A stretch of 59,384 nt of DNA from Planctomyces sp. (GCA_013822855.1 PNLE01000002.1:1-59384), one strand, 5' to 3'; shown: positions 1-8,976, counted from the stretch's first letter. Numbers and translations are program-made. Notes: a model not told the origin generated them from the letters alone.

Positions 1-1
1 T

Positions 2-109
2 CCCGGAAAATTCGATGGGCGGTGCTTGCAACAAGATCGCCCCGACCAGCTTCAAAAGCTGCCACAATTCCGGTCGCGCGATTTCTCCACTCTGAAGATT
101 GAAGCATGA
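2..109 (+). CDS. 3' end of an upstream gene (partial, unrecognised)
   Basis: The reading frame beginning at base 2 is open from the window edge to a TGA at 107-109. That stop overlaps the ATG of the following secretion ATPase in an ATGA arrangement, which is typical of translationally coupled operon genes. The visible tail of about 35 residues is hydrophilic and ends LKIEA. No domain can be recognised. A second open frame (from base 3, stop at 93-95) also fits the short stretch, so the choice rests mainly on the ATGA overlap. Confidence 0.4.
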   Translation, partial: PGKFDGRCLQQDRPDQLQKLPQFRSRDFSTLKIEA

Positions 110-1782
110 ACATCGGTGCGACGTTGGTCCGCAAGGGAGTGATCACTGCCGCACAGCTCAAGGAGCTGGGTGTCGGCAGTGGTGCGCGGGTCGACCGGAT
201 GGTCATCGACAAAGGCTGGGCCGACGAAGGGCTCGTACTCGAAACGCTCGCCAAAGAACTCGGCATGCGTTTCGTCGACGTCAAGCACGAGGCCATCGAC
301 CGCGACCTGCTGATGCAGTTCCCGACCAATGCCGTCTTCCGGCATTCGCTCCTCCCCCTAGGGCGTGACAACGGGAGTGTGGTCGTCGCCACCAGCGATC
401 CGTTCAATCTCGAGGCCCTCGAAGAGTTGTCAAGCGTCAGCGGGTTCCATCTCGAACCGGTGCTGGCCCGCAAGCTCGATGTCATCGAGATGATCAAGGA
501 TCATCTCGGCGTCGGCGGCGACACGCTCAATCAACTCGTCGCCCAACGGGCCGCCGATGGTGTCGAACTTCTGGGTGAGCCGCTCGACCAGACCGGCGAC
601 CTCGAAGACGCGGCGGAAGCCGCCTCGGTCATCAAGCTGGTCAACGAGCTGCTCGTCGAAGCCCTCGAGATGCAGGCGAGCGATGTCCATATCGAGCCAC
701 AGGAGAACGGCCTCATCATCCGCTTCCGCGTGGATGGTCTGCTGCGGGTACAACCGCTCCCTCCCTCGATCAACCAGTTCCAGCAGGCGATCGTCACCCG
801 CCTCAAGATCATGTCCCGGCTGAACATCGCCGAGAAGCGTCTGCCCCAGGACGGTCGCATCAAGCTGAAGATCAAGGGCCGGGAGATCGACGTCCGCGTG
901 TCGATCATCCCCATGCTCTACGGCGAGGGGGTGGTCATGCGATTGCTCGACAAGGGCCGCATGGTCTTCAACCTCAAGAACGTCGGCATGCCAGTGTTGG
1001 TGGATGTCCCGTTCCGCAGCCTGATCACGCTTCCCCACGGCATCGTGCTAGTCACGGGCCCCACGGGGAGCGGGAAAACATCGACGCTCTATAGCGCCCT
1101 GCACGAGATCAAAGACCCGGCGACGAAGATCATCACAGTCGAAGATCCCGTCGAGTACCAGATGTCGGGCATCAGCCAGATCCAGGTCCACTCGAAGATC
1201 GGTCTGACGTTTGCCGCCGGCCTGCGGAGCATTCTGCGTCACGACCCGGATGTGATCCTCATCGGGGAAATCCGCGATAGTGAAACGGCCGAAGCCGCCA
1301 TCCAGGCGTCGCTCACGGGCCACCTGGTCTTCAGCACGCTCCACACGAACGACGCCCCATCGGCCTTCGCGCGACTGGTCGACATGGGTGTCGAGCCTTA
1401 TCTCGTTTCGAGCACGGTCGCCGGTGTGCTGGCCCAGCGGCTGGTTCGCCGGTTGTGCAAGCATTGCAAGGTGGCCGTCCCGGTGACACCCGGCATGCTG
1501 CCGGAGGATTTTCCCGTGCCCGACTGCGAAGTCATTTATGAACCGAGCAGTTGCCGGGAATGCCGCGGGACGGGCTACTCCGGTCGACAGGCGATCTTCG
1601 AGTTGTTGCTGACGGATGCCGAGATCGGCCGGCTGTGCATCCGTCGCGCTGCCGCGACGGAGATCCGGGCCCACGCCCTCACCGCCGGCATGGTCACCTT
1701 GCGATACTCGGGCCTCCTGCGCGTCGCCGATGGCACGACGACTTTGGAAGAGGTCGACAGGCTGGCCAAACGGGAAGTGTGA
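106..1782 (+). CDS. GspE/PilB-type secretion or pilus assembly ATPase
   Basis: This is a 558-residue cytoplasmic hexameric ATPase of the type II secretion/type IV pilus family, which powers pseudopilus or pilus polymerisation. An N-terminal GspE-N type domain (about residues 1-140) precedes the ATPase core. The core has a Walker A motif GPTGSGKT near residue 318, the Asp-box/Walker B stretch [12 protein letters not shown] near 380, and the family sequence [11 protein letters not shown] just after it. A tetracysteine zinc site follows (CKHC near 452, CREC near 483), as in GspE and PilB rather than PilT. The start is the ATG after GAAGATTGAAG, overlapping the stop of the preceding frame. No other pilus gene is adjacent, but a PilM/PilO-like pair lies at 29.5-33.1 kb. 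GspE and PilB cannot be told apart here. Confidence 0.93.
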   Translation: MNIGATLVRKGVITAAQLKELGVGSGARVDRMVIDKGWADEGLVLETLAKELGMRFVDVKHEAIDRDLLMQFPTNAVFRHSLLPLGRDNGSVVVATSDPFNLEALEELSSVSGFHLEPVLARKLDVIEMIKDHLGVGGDTLNQLVAQRAADGVELLGEPLDQTGDLEDAAEAASVIKLVNELLVEALEMQASDVHIEPQENGLIIRFRVDGLLRVQPLPPSINQFQQAIVTRLKIMSRLNIAEKRLPQDGRIKLKIKGREIDVRVSIIPMLYGEGVVMRLLDKGRMVFNLKNVGMPVLVDVPFRSLITLPHGIVLVTGPTGSGKTSTLYSALHEIKDPATKIITVEDPVEYQMSGISQIQVHSKIGLTFAAGLRSILRHDPDVILIGEIRDSETAEAAIQASLTGHLVFSTLHTNDAPSAFARLVDMGVEPYLVSSTVAGVLAQRLVRRLCKHCKVAVPVTPGMLPEDFPVPDCEVIYEPSSCRECRGTGYSGRQAIFELLLTDAEIGRLCIRRAAATEIRAHALTAGMVTLRYSGLLRVADGTTTLEEVDRLAKREV

Positions 1783-1816
1783 CGGTGTCGCGGTGCGCCC
1801 CCGGCACCCATCGCTG

Positions 1817-3232
1817 TCAATCATCAGAATCCGTAGAGGGCAGCGGGCCGTAGCTTTTGTCGAGGATGTCCATGATGTGCATCACGGGGAGCGGGGAGCC
1901 GCTCTCCGAGAGCGAGGCGGCCAGTTGCAGGGCACAGCCCGCGTTGCCTGTCAGCACGGCGGCAACCCCCGGCACATCGCGGATATGCTTCGCCTTGCGG
2001 CGGCCCAGGCGATCGGCCATGTCGGGTTGAGTCAGGTTGTAGCTTCCCGCCGCACCGCAGCAGATCTCGGCCTCTTCGATCGGAGCGATTTCCAATCCCG
2101 GCACCATTGCGAGGAGATCCCTCGGCTGTTGCCGGATCTTCTGGGCATGGCACAGGTGGCAGGCATCGTGATAGACCGCTTTCAGGGGGACGGGATGCCC
2201 TGGAGCCACCGGCCCGAGCGCCATCAGAAATTCGGAAACATCCCGCACACTTCCCGCGAAGGAACCCAACTCTTCGAGCAGCACGGGGCTGATGGCGGGA
2301 TCCTCCTCGCCGATGTGCCCGTAGTCCTTGAGCATGGCGCCGCAGCCCGCGACATTGACGATGACGGCGTCGATCTCCCGCCAGGGAAAGCTGGCGAGGT
2401 TCTGCCTGGCCAGTGCGATCGCCTGGGTTCGATCACCGTTGTGGTAGTGGATGGCACCGCAGCAACCCTGGCTGCGCGGCACCAGCACCTCGCAGCCATT
2501 GTGTTGCAGCACGCGGGCGGTGGCCCGGTTGGTTTGCGAGAACATCGCCTCGGCCACGCAGCCAGTGAAGAGGGCGACTGTGGCCCGCTTGGTGCCCACC
2601 GGCGGCAACAGCTCGGGGAGCGGCGGGGCGGGAGGCGAAAGTTTGGGCAACAACCGATGCATCCGCTGGAGGATCTCGGGTGTCATCAGCCGGGCGGGCC
2701 AACTCCTGGCCAGTCCATCCAGCCCCCATTGCTGCAGCCAGCGCGCGGGCCAAAGGGCCCATTGGGTCAATTTCGCGGAGGGGAACAGCTTCGTGAGGAG
2801 CGTCGATGTCAGCAGGTTGGTGGCCTGCGTGATGGGCCCACTTCGAACGGAACTCTCGCGCACGGCATCGGATTCCATCGCCACTTTGAAGGGTTCGATC
2901 AGCCGCCCGTACTTCACGCCGGAGGGGCAGGCCGTCTCGCACGCCCGGCAATCGAGGCAGGCTTCCAGATGGGAGGTCGCTTCCGGAGTGAGATTGAGCC
3001 GCCCGTCGGCCACGGCCCGCATAAGGTAGATCCGTCCCCGCGGACTGTCGTTCTCATCACCCGTTTCGAGATAAGTGGGACACGCCGAGAGGCACAGGCC
3101 GCAGTGGACGCAATCCAAGAAGCGTTGCTCGGGAATCGAAGCCGCCAATTGTCGCCGCAGCGCTTCATCTGCTGGCGACGAGGGTCCGGTGGTTGTCGGC
3201 ACCTGTTTGCTCGCCGTATGTGTCGTAGTCAT
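1817..3232 (-). CDS. glcF: Glycolate oxidase iron-sulfur subunit (GlcF-like)
   Basis: This 471-residue protein transfers electrons from a flavin glycolate/D-lactate dehydrogenase partner. Two 4Fe-4S ferredoxin motifs are visible: CVHCGLCLSACP (Cys41, 44, 47, 51) and CLDCRACETACP (Cys92, 95, 98, 102). Two cysteine-rich CCG domains follow, with GCVAEAMF and SQGCCGA in the first and YHDACHL and ICCGAAG in the second. This is the GlcF order. I chose the ATG giving MTTTHTASKQ, because the 61 upstream codons look non-coding and would overextend the family length. GlcD and GlcE are not next to it, so its dehydrogenase partner must be encoded elsewhere. LldF/LutB-like proteins share the fold, but the length and the two CCG domains favour GlcF. 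Confidence 0.87.
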   Translation of the reverse strand: MTTTHTASKQVPTTTGPSSPADEALRRQLAASIPEQRFLDCVHCGLCLSACPTYLETGDENDSPRGRIYLMRAVADGRLNLTPEATSHLEACLDCRACETACPSGVKYGRLIEPFKVAMESDAVRESSVRSGPITQATNLLTSTLLTKLFPSAKLTQWALWPARWLQQWGLDGLARSWPARLMTPEILQRMHRLLPKLSPPAPPLPELLPPVGTKRATVALFTGCVAEAMFSQTNRATARVLQHNGCEVLVPRSQGCCGAIHYHNGDRTQAIALARQNLASFPWREIDAVIVNVAGCGAMLKDYGHIGEEDPAISPVLLEELGSFAGSVRDVSEFLMALGPVAPGHPVPLKAVYHDACHLCHAQKIRQQPRDLLAMVPGLEIAPIEEAEICCGAAGSYNLTQPDMADRLGRRKAKHIRDVPGVAAVLTGNAGCALQLAASLSESGSPLPVMHIMDILDKSYGPLPSTDSDD

Positions 3233-3451
3233 GGCAGACGGACTCTTGTTGTGGGCAGCGTCGCCATCTGGAGCCGTACCGTCACCGGGCCGCACTCCGC
3301 CGCACATCTCCGGGAAGTGGCAACGGCGGGCCGCCGGTGCCACCGACTCACACCCGATCAAACGCAACCTCCCGGCGACCGTTGCCGACGCCAGGAGGTT
3401 GTTGATCGATCGCAATCCAACTCGAAAGGTTGTGGGCGAAAGGCCGATACC

Positions 3452-4069
3452 CTACTTGCCGCCGGCCGCGGCGAAGCGCTTGGAGACTTCTGGCCAGTTG
3501 ACGACATTCCAGAAGGCACCGATGTAATCGGGACGGCGGTTCTGGTACTTGAGGTAGTAGGCGTGTTCCCAGACATCGAGACCCAGGATCGGCGTGCGGC
3601 CTTCCATGAGCGGGCTGTCCTGGTTGGCGGTGCTTTCCACCACGAGGCCACCCTTCGAATCCACACTCAACCAGGCCCAGCCACTGCCGAAGCGGGTGGT
3701 GGCGGCGGCGATGAACTTTTCCTTGAAGGCATCGAACGTGCCGAAGGTATGGTTGATGGCGGCTTCGAGAGCCCCAGTCGGTTTTCCACCAGCATTGGGT
3801 GCCAGCACCGTCCAGAAGAGCGAGTGGTTGGCATGACCGCCCGCGTTGTTGCGGATGACCGTGCGGATTCCTTCAGGCACCTTTGAGAGATCCGAGATCA
3901 ACTGCTCGGCGGTCAACGAACCCAATTCGGGATGCGCTTCCAAAGCCTTGTTGGCGTTGTTGATGTAGGCTTGATGGTGCTTGCCGTGATGGATCTCCAT
4001 CGTTTGGGCATCGATATGCGGCTCAAGGGCTGTCGGCGCATAGGGAAGTGCGGGAAGTGTGAATGGCAT
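3452..4069 (-). CDS. sodA: Superoxide dismutase, Mn type
   Basis: This 205-residue Fe/Mn-family superoxide dismutase converts superoxide to hydrogen peroxide and oxygen. Metal ligands are visible: His27 in EIHHGKHH, a His in [11 protein letters not shown], and Asp plus His in [18 protein letters not shown]. Gly in AGGHAN and Gln in ANQDSP are the residues usually seen in manganese rather than iron enzymes; the metal itself is inferred. The start is the ATG giving [10 protein letters not shown], preceded by GGAGA at good spacing. There is no signal peptide, so the protein should be cytoplasmic. It is transcribed toward glcF, with 219 bases between the two genes. Confidence 0.95.
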   Translation of the reverse strand: MPFTLPALPYAPTALEPHIDAQTMEIHHGKHHQAYINNANKALEAHPELGSLTAEQLISDLSKVPEGIRTVIRNNAGGHANHSLFWTVLAPNAGGKPTGALEAAINHTFGTFDAFKEKFIAAATTRFGSGWAWLSVDSKGGLVVESTANQDSPLMEGRTPILGLDVWEHAYYLKYQNRRPDYIGAFWNVVNWPEVSKRFAAAGGK

Positions 4070-4523
4070 TGGAGTTTCTCCAGGGATGACGATTCGGTGG
4101 CGGGAATCATTTGTCCGCCCGACTGATGCGGGAGAACCACCGCCACAACCTCGATGAAGAGCCATGTCATTTCCGGGATGAATCGGAAGACCAGCCCCCC
4201 GGCTCAATCGGTTTGAGAATTGACCGGTTCAACAATTCCCATTCTAAGGTTCCCTGCTTCCCGAACAACAGTCATCCGCGGATTGACGACGAATTGGATC
4301 GCTTCTGCCGCATCCTCGTCGATCCATATTCCCGCAGCAGTTCCGCCCCAGGATTCCCGATCGTTCGCCACAACACGGAGCCTTCGATATAGTTGGGGAT
4401 GATGTCCGGGCGTCCGCGTTCGGAGATTGATCCGTCACCATTCGATCTCAAGCCGCGTATTGCCAAGGGTCTCCGTTCCGTGTTCTCGGAAGGGGGAGCC
4501 TTTTCACAGGGAGACAATCAAGC
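4070..4523. other. Intergenic region between divergent sodA and Nudix genes
   Basis: This 454-base gap separates two divergent genes and should hold both promoters. Short open frames exist on both strands, but none has a convincing start site or a protein-like composition. I see no RNA gene and no clear promoter consensus. Confidence 0.5.
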
Positions 4524-4982
4524 ATGCGACAAGTCAGGGCGTGCGGAGTCATCCTGTTTCGCAAAACTCCTCATCTGACCTATCTGCTGCTCAAACATCG
4601 GCATCGCTTCGATCTTCCCAAGGGACATCTCGAGGAAGGCGAGGACGATCTGCAATGCGCCTTGCGCGAGATGGAGGAGGAGACCGGCATTCCGCGAACT
4701 GATGTCGTGCTGGATCCGACCTTCTGGTACTCGGAGACGTACCACCCCATTGAGGCCCGGTTTGGTCCTGAGCCGGTCGAGAAAACGCTCATGATCTACT
4801 TGGGCTGGCTCAACCGCGACCGGCCGCTCAAACTCACCGAGCATGTGGGCTATGAATGGCGTTTGTGGACGCCGCCGCATCACATCCAGCGGTACACGAT
4901 CAACCCGCTCCTGGCGAAGATCGAGGCCCACTTCGCCGAACATCCGGAAGTGCTGCGCGTCGACCCGCCTTCGGTTTCGTAG
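4524..4982 (+). CDS. Nudix hydrolase (bis-nucleosyl-tetraphosphatase-like)
   Basis: This 152-residue cytoplasmic Nudix protein probably hydrolyses a nucleoside diphosphate linked to another group. The Nudix box spans residues 34-56 and fits the full consensus: Gly34, Glu40, then REMEEETGI with the metal-binding glutamates. The N-terminal RACGVILFRK and the DLPKGHLEEGE context resemble diadenosine tetraphosphate hydrolases and RppH-type enzymes, so a dinucleoside polyphosphate or capped-RNA substrate is plausible but unproven. The start ATG follows a GGGAG site. The DapA-like gene begins 68 bases downstream on the same strand. Confidence 0.9.
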   Translation: MRQVRACGVILFRKTPHLTYLLLKHRHRFDLPKGHLEEGEDDLQCALREMEEETGIPRTDVVLDPTFWYSETYHPIEARFGPEPVEKTLMIYLGWLNRDRPLKLTEHVGYEWRLWTPPHHIQRYTINPLLAKIEAHFAEHPEVLRVDPPSVS

Positions 4983-5050
4983 ACGCGGCCTTCAGACTGA
5001 ACCTCGGTCTGTCGCCGAACTTTCCTGCTCACCCCGCTGGTGACTCCTTC

Positions 5051-6016
5051 ATGCCGAACTCGATTTCGTTCGACCCGCTTTCGATGTTGCAGCCGGGACG
5101 TGTCATTCGAGGCGCTTCGGCGATCCTCCTGCCCCTGAGCGATGCCCGAACGATCGATTGGTCGGCCTGGGAAGCCCACTTGTCGCGCACAGTCGAAGCC
5201 GGGCTGACTCCCGCCGTCAACATGGACACGGGGTATGTGAACCTCCTGGGCGTACCGCTCGAGGACGAAGTGCTGGCCCGCACTCAAACCGTGCTGGGCG
5301 GCCAACCTTTCATCGCGGGTGCCTTCGTGGGTGATGAACCGGGTGCGGCGTTCAACCTTTCCCACTATGCCAGCCGCATGGAGAAGATCGCCGCTGCCGG
5401 CGGACTGCCGATCATCTTCCAATCCTTCGGCCTCACCAGCGGCGGCGGCCCCGAGATCCTCGCCCGCTACGAACAACTCGCCTCGCGATGCGACGGCTTC
5501 CTCGGTTTCGAGCTGACTACCGACCTCGCCCGCTTCGGCAAGGTCTACGACCTCGAGACCTTCACCGGCCTGCTCAAGATCAGGCAGTGCATCGGTGCCA
5601 AGCATTCTTCGTTTCATCGCGAACCGGAGTTCGAGCGGCTGGTGATCCGCGATCGGGAACGTCCCGACTTCATCCTCTACACCGGCAACGATCTCGCCAT
5701 CGACATGGTGATGTACGGCAGCGATTACCTTTTGGGCCTGAGCACCTTCGCGCCGGATCTCTTCGCCCGCCGCGATCGCTATTGGCGAACCCGCGACGCC
5801 CGCTTTTTCGAACTCAACGATCAGCTGCAATATCTGGGGGCCTTTGCGTTCCGCAACCCGGGTGCCGCCTACAAGCACACCGCCGCCCAGTTCCTCAAAC
5901 TGCGGGGATGGGCCCGGACCGATTTCGCTTATCACGGCAGCCCCACCCGTCCCGCCACGGATGTCCCTATCCTCCGCGAGATCGCCTTGATGATGGGACT
6001 GACACCCGTAGCCTGA
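5051..6016 (+). CDS. Dihydrodipicolinate synthase family protein (atypical)
   Basis: This 321-residue protein is related to the class I aldolase/DapA family (TIM barrel). The Schiff-base lysine appears to be Lys184 in the stretch IGAKHSSFH. The motifs that define true DapA are altered. The usual GTTGE near the N-terminus reads NMDTGYVN. No YN-x-P motif containing the catalytic tyrosine can be seen upstream of the lysine; the matching region reads GFELTTDLARFG. The substrate is therefore unlikely to be the lysine-pathway pair and may be another 2-oxo acid aldol reaction. I chose the ATG giving MPNSISFDPL; the longer frame upstream overlaps the Nudix gene and is not protein-like. Confidence 0.8.
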   Translation: MPNSISFDPLSMLQPGRVIRGASAILLPLSDARTIDWSAWEAHLSRTVEAGLTPAVNMDTGYVNLLGVPLEDEVLARTQTVLGGQPFIAGAFVGDEPGAAFNLSHYASRMEKIAAAGGLPIIFQSFGLTSGGGPEILARYEQLASRCDGFLGFELTTDLARFGKVYDLETFTGLLKIRQCIGAKHSSFHREPEFERLVIRDRERPDFILYTGNDLAIDMVMYGSDYLLGLSTFAPDLFARRDRYWRTRDARFFELNDQLQYLGAFAFRNPGAAYKHTAAQFLKLRGWARTDFAYHGSPTRPATDVPILREIALMMGLTPVA

Positions 6017-6274
6017 TCTCCGTTCAGCTCGCCACGGAGTTCGTTGATGAACTGAATTCTCGCGAGATTCGGCCGGGGCTTACACTTCGGGCGGAAAGAC
6101 GGGGTACAATGCGATAAGTTTTTGCAAATGACTGTGTTCGTCAAATGCTTTGCGCCGCAATGACCTATGACTGATCCCCGATGATCCCCTGATGCCCCTC
6201 CTCTTCACGGGTCGGTTTCGCCAGCCGTCCGACATGAGGCGGAAACCCACACCGATTCCTTGCGAGTCCCCATC

Positions 6275-6613
6275 ATGAGCGAAGAACTGCCACTGGAAAC
6301 CAACTGCACGGCAGTGAAAGAATGGCTCGATTCGGGCCGGGCTTTCCTATTCATCGACTGCCGCGAGGCCGACGAGATCAACATCGTGAAGATCGACGGT
6401 ACGTTGCTCTTACCGATGAGCGAACTGCAGGACCGCGTGGGTGAATTGGCGGGGCAGAAGGAGAACGACATCGTTGTTCATTGTCACCACGGTGGCCGCA
6501 GCCTGCGCGTCGCCCGCTGGCTGAGGCAGGAGGGCTTCCCCAAGGCGGTCAGCATGGCCGGCGGCATCGACCATTGGGCCACGACCATCGACACCTCGCT
6601 CGCCCGGTATTGA
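6275..6613 (+). CDS. Rhodanese-like single-domain sulfurtransferase
   Basis: This 112-residue protein is a single rhodanese domain, expected to carry persulfide sulfur on its active-site cysteine. The active loop is HCHHGGRS with Cys70 as the probable nucleophile. The FIDCREADE segment near residue 27 is the conserved N-terminal rhodanese signature, and the C-terminal MAGGIDHW is the conserved closing motif. There is no signal peptide. I prefer the ATG (MSEELPLE) over the in-frame TTG 15 bases upstream. The sulfur donor and acceptor are not indicated by the neighbours. Confidence 0.9.
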   Translation: MSEELPLETNCTAVKEWLDSGRAFLFIDCREADEINIVKIDGTLLLPMSELQDRVGELAGQKENDIVVHCHHGGRSLRVARWLRQEGFPKAVSMAGGIDHWATTIDTSLARY

Positions 6614-6643
6614 GAGGCCGACCTGCTGCCTGGGCGGCGGTGG

Positions 6644-6679
6644 AAAAAAATCCCGGCGTTCAAGGTGAACGCCGGGATT
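6644..6679 (-). terminator. Intrinsic terminator of the secreted helical protein gene
   Basis: A perfect 13-base-pair stem (6649-6661 with 6667-6679) closes a five-base loop. Read on the minus strand it is followed by seven T residues (complement of 6644-6650). It lies just downstream of the minus-strand gene ending at 6714 and closes the long cassette that starts at the ECF sigma factor. Confidence 0.9.
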
Positions 6680-6713
6680 CGATGATCAAGACTCGAAGGT
6701 TGTACCCACCACC

Positions 6714-7232
6714 TTACACGGCGGCTTTGGCCTTCTTCTTTTTGCCCGGTGTGGGGAGATCCTTCTTCTGGTCGTCGGTCAGCAGTGCGACGACCAGGTC
6801 GCGGGTCGACTTCTGCACATCGGCCAGTTCCTTCTCGGCCTTGGCGAGTGTTTCTTTCTGTTCGGGGGTGACGGCCAGAGCCTCATCGACGGCGGCCTTC
6901 AGTTCCTTCCCCTTCTTGCCGGCGGCTTTGGCCGTGTCGTTGGCCGACTTGCGGGCCTTCTTCTGCTCCTTGGTGTAGACGTCTTCGACCTTCTTGGCGG
7001 CGGCTTCCAGCTTCGGGGTCGCATCCTTCTTGATCGCTTCGAGCTTGGTCGTCTGCTCGTCGCTCAACTTGATCGTCTCGGGCAGCTTGAAGGGCTGCTC
7101 GACCGCGGGATTGGCCCGCTTCTTGGGCTTGGCGTCGTCCTGGGCAGCGGCGGGGACGCACAGGCTGATGCCGCAAGCGATACCAACGAGTGTTGCGAGA
7201 GTCATCGAGGCGGGGACAAGGGACTTCAGCAT
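6714..7232 (-). CDS. Small secreted helical protein, Lys/Ala-rich
   Basis: This 172-residue exported protein of unknown function has an N-terminal signal peptide (LVPASMTLATLVGIACGISL) ending near VPAAAQ. The mature part is highly charged and rich in Lys, Ala and Glu. It contains two stretches resembling LTxxQ-type helices (KLSDEQTTKLEAI and AVTPEQKETLAKA), which recall periplasmic Spy/CpxP-like proteins; that resemblance is weak. The ATG giving MLKSLVPAS is chosen because it places the signal peptide at the N-terminus. It lies 122 bases downstream of the DUF1501 gene and just before an intrinsic terminator, so it is probably the last gene of the cassette. Confidence 0.72.
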   Translation of the reverse strand: MLKSLVPASMTLATLVGIACGISLCVPAAAQDDAKPKKRANPAVEQPFKLPETIKLSDEQTTKLEAIKKDATPKLEAAAKKVEDVYTKEQKKARKSANDTAKAAGKKGKELKAAVDEALAVTPEQKETLAKAEKELADVQKSTRDLVVALLTDDQKKDLPTPGKKKKAKAAV

Positions 7233-7354
7233 GGGACGGGATTCCTTCGTGTGGTCGGCGGATATCAAAACCGGTCGCGCGATGGCACAGCCGGGGCGGG
7301 GGCAGGCATCCTCTCGTTGACGAGTCGGAGACTGAAGTCAGTGTTTGATGGGCA

Positions 7355-8656
7355 TTACGCGAACAGCTCGGGCATGACGTTGCCGTCGCGAACGATCATC
7401 ACGGGGCGGCCGGTGTTGGTCTGATATTCCTTTTTCGGATCGATCCCCAGGTTGTGGTAGAACGAGGCTGCCACGTCGTCGGGAGTGATCGCCTGGCTGG
7501 CGGGTGCCATCGCCTTCTCGTCGCTCGCGCCGATCACCCGGCCGCCGCGAATCCCGCCACCGGCCATGATCATGAACATGTTGCGGGCGAAGTGGTCGCG
7601 GCCATTGCGGGTGGTGTTGATCTTGGGCGTGCGGCCGAATTCCCCCGTCACGAAGACGGCGGTCGAAGCCAAGAGGCCCTTCTGCTCCAGCCCGGCGAAC
7701 AGCGCAGCCAGGCCTTCGTCGAAGGGTGGCAACTGCTTCTCGCGGAGCCGGGTCCAGTTGTCCTCGTGGGTATCCCAACCGCCGTAGGAGAGGGTCACGA
7801 AGCGGACACCCGATTCGACCAACCGCGTCGCCAGCAGGCAGCTCGTGCCGAAGGGGGTGGCACCGAACTGCTCGGCGAACTTGGGCGATTCCTGGCTGAT
7901 GTCGAACGCTTTGCGGGCCGCGGGCGAGGTGATCATCGCATAGGCTTGGTCGGCGAACTGGTCCATCCCTTCGAGCAGCTGGTTCTGCTTCTCGTAGCCG
8001 GCGAAGGTGCGGTCGAGATCCCCCAGCAGGTTCTTGCGGCGATCGACCGCCTCCACCGTGAGGCCGTTCTGGAGCGAGACACCCCGCACCGAGTACGGCA
8101 TGCCGGCCCGGGGCGTGTTCCCCGTGGCGAGGGGGGCGTACTTCACACCGAGGTAGCCCGACTTGGCGCTCGTCCGGGGGACGGCGACATAGGCGGGGAG
8201 GTTGTCGGGGCCGCCGAGTTCCTTGGCGACGACCGAGCCGTAGCCGGGGAATTCGAGCGAGGGAATGGGCCGATTGCCGCAGTTGACGTACTGGGTTCCC
8301 AGTTCGTGGGCGGCCAGCGTGTGCGAGACGCCGCGAAGCAGGGTGAACTTGTCCATCTGGCGGGCGAGCTTTGGCAGGTGCTCGCAGATCTCAATGCCGG
8401 CGACGTTGGTCTGGATGGGATTGAACTCGCCCCGGTATTCGGAGGGCGAGTTCGGCTTCATGTCGAACGTGTCCATGTGGCTGGGGCCGCCTCCCAGATT
8501 GATGTAGATCGCTGCCTTGGCCTTAGCCTTGGAAGAGACCTGGCCCGCATGGCCCAGCTGGAGGAAGTTGGCGAGCGACAAGCCGCCCACGCCAAGAAGA
8601 CCGGCCTTGAGAGCGTCGCGACGCTGGATGCCGTCGCAGGTGAAGGAAGTGGGCAT
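7355..8656 (-). CDS. DUF1501 family exported protein (sulfatase-like fold)
   Basis: This 433-residue protein belongs to the DUF1501 family, greatly expanded in Planctomycetota and related to the alkaline-phosphatase/sulfatase superfamily. The N-terminus contains RRDALKAGLLGVGGLSLANF, a twin-arginine type signal. Family landmarks include YINLGGGPSHMDTFDMKP, LLRGVSHTLAAHELG, VTLSYGGWDTHEDN and VTGEFGRTPKINTTRNGRDHF. The protein should be periplasmic or surface located; its reaction is not known. In planctomycetes DUF1501 genes usually sit beside a DUF1549/DUF1553 gene, as here, where that gene lies 320 bases upstream in the same direction. Confidence 0.93.
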   Translation of the reverse strand: MPTSFTCDGIQRRDALKAGLLGVGGLSLANFLQLGHAGQVSSKAKAKAAIYINLGGGPSHMDTFDMKPNSPSEYRGEFNPIQTNVAGIEICEHLPKLARQMDKFTLLRGVSHTLAAHELGTQYVNCGNRPIPSLEFPGYGSVVAKELGGPDNLPAYVAVPRTSAKSGYLGVKYAPLATGNTPRAGMPYSVRGVSLQNGLTVEAVDRRKNLLGDLDRTFAGYEKQNQLLEGMDQFADQAYAMITSPAARKAFDISQESPKFAEQFGATPFGTSCLLATRLVESGVRFVTLSYGGWDTHEDNWTRLREKQLPPFDEGLAALFAGLEQKGLLASTAVFVTGEFGRTPKINTTRNGRDHFARNMFMIMAGGGIRGGRVIGASDEKAMAPASQAITPDDVAASFYHNLGIDPKKEYQTNTGRPVMIVRDGNVMPELFA

Positions 8657-8740
8657 GGGAGGTGACCTTTGGGGGTTGGTGTTGGGTGTTTGAGGTTTGT
8701 CAGTTGTTGGTTGTTGGTGGGGAAGAGCTATTCGGTGGCT

Positions 8741-8778
8741 CCCTCGCCCAGTCTGCTGGGAGCGGGCTGGGGTGAGGG
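8741..8778. repeat. Imperfect hairpin repeat, CCCTCGCCCA/TGGGGTGAGGG
   Basis: The arms at 8741-8750 and 8768-8778 are complementary except for one substitution and one extra G. The same arm motif recurs at 8880 and near the right end of the window, suggesting a dispersed intergenic element. Confidence 0.6.
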
Positions 8779-8879
8779 CGAGTTCTTCACTTTTCGATCA
8801 CGGAATCAAAAGTCGTTTCATCGCAGGTCGCTTGGTCTGCCGGGGAAAGTTGTTCGGCTTGGTATATCGCTCGGGAAGA

Positions 8880-8928
8880 CCCTCACCCGGCCTGTCGGCC
8901 ACCCTCTCCCGGAGTACCGGGCGAGGGT
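8880..8928. repeat. Dispersed hairpin repeat, copy sharing a 16-mer with the window end
   Basis: The arms CCCTCACCCGG (8880-8890) and CCGGGCGAGGG (8917-8927) pair in 10 of 11 positions, with an inner GGCC-TGTC-GGCC hairpin and an ACCCTCTCCC block. The 16-mer AGTACCGGGCGAGGGT at 8913-8928 is exactly repeated in inverted orientation at 59369-59384. Confidence 0.75.
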
Positions 8929-8976
8929 TGATTCTGACTTCTCCCCTCTGGCTTCTTCGCTTTTCCGCTCTCCCCG

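Larger units (their letters stand above)
8657..8976. other. Repeat-rich gap inside the cassette
   Basis: This 320-base spacer between the DUF1549/DUF1553 and DUF1501 genes holds two imperfect hairpin repeats of the CCCTCxCCC/GGGxGAGGG type, annotated separately. I see no convincing open reading frame. The hairpins could lower read-through from the upstream gene, or a promoter for the DUF1501 gene could lie here. Confidence 0.55.

Noticed and set aside
1616-3886. A 756-codon open frame on the plus strand across the GlcF gene
   Set aside because: It overlaps two well-supported minus-strand genes and the translation has no domain. High-GC sequence with strong codon bias gives long antisense open frames. 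The same applies to those opposite the DUF1501, DUF1549/DUF1553, lactonase, SEC-C, LeuB, M28 and MetY genes.
5051-6016. Annotation as dapA (4-hydroxy-tetrahydrodipicolinate synthase)
   Set aside because: Key motifs other than the lysine are altered, so only the family name is supported.
6080-6110. TTACAC/TACAAT as a sigma-70 promoter for the rhodanese gene
   Set aside because: The spacer is 19 bases and the -35 match is poor; planctomycete promoter consensus is not well enough defined for a call.
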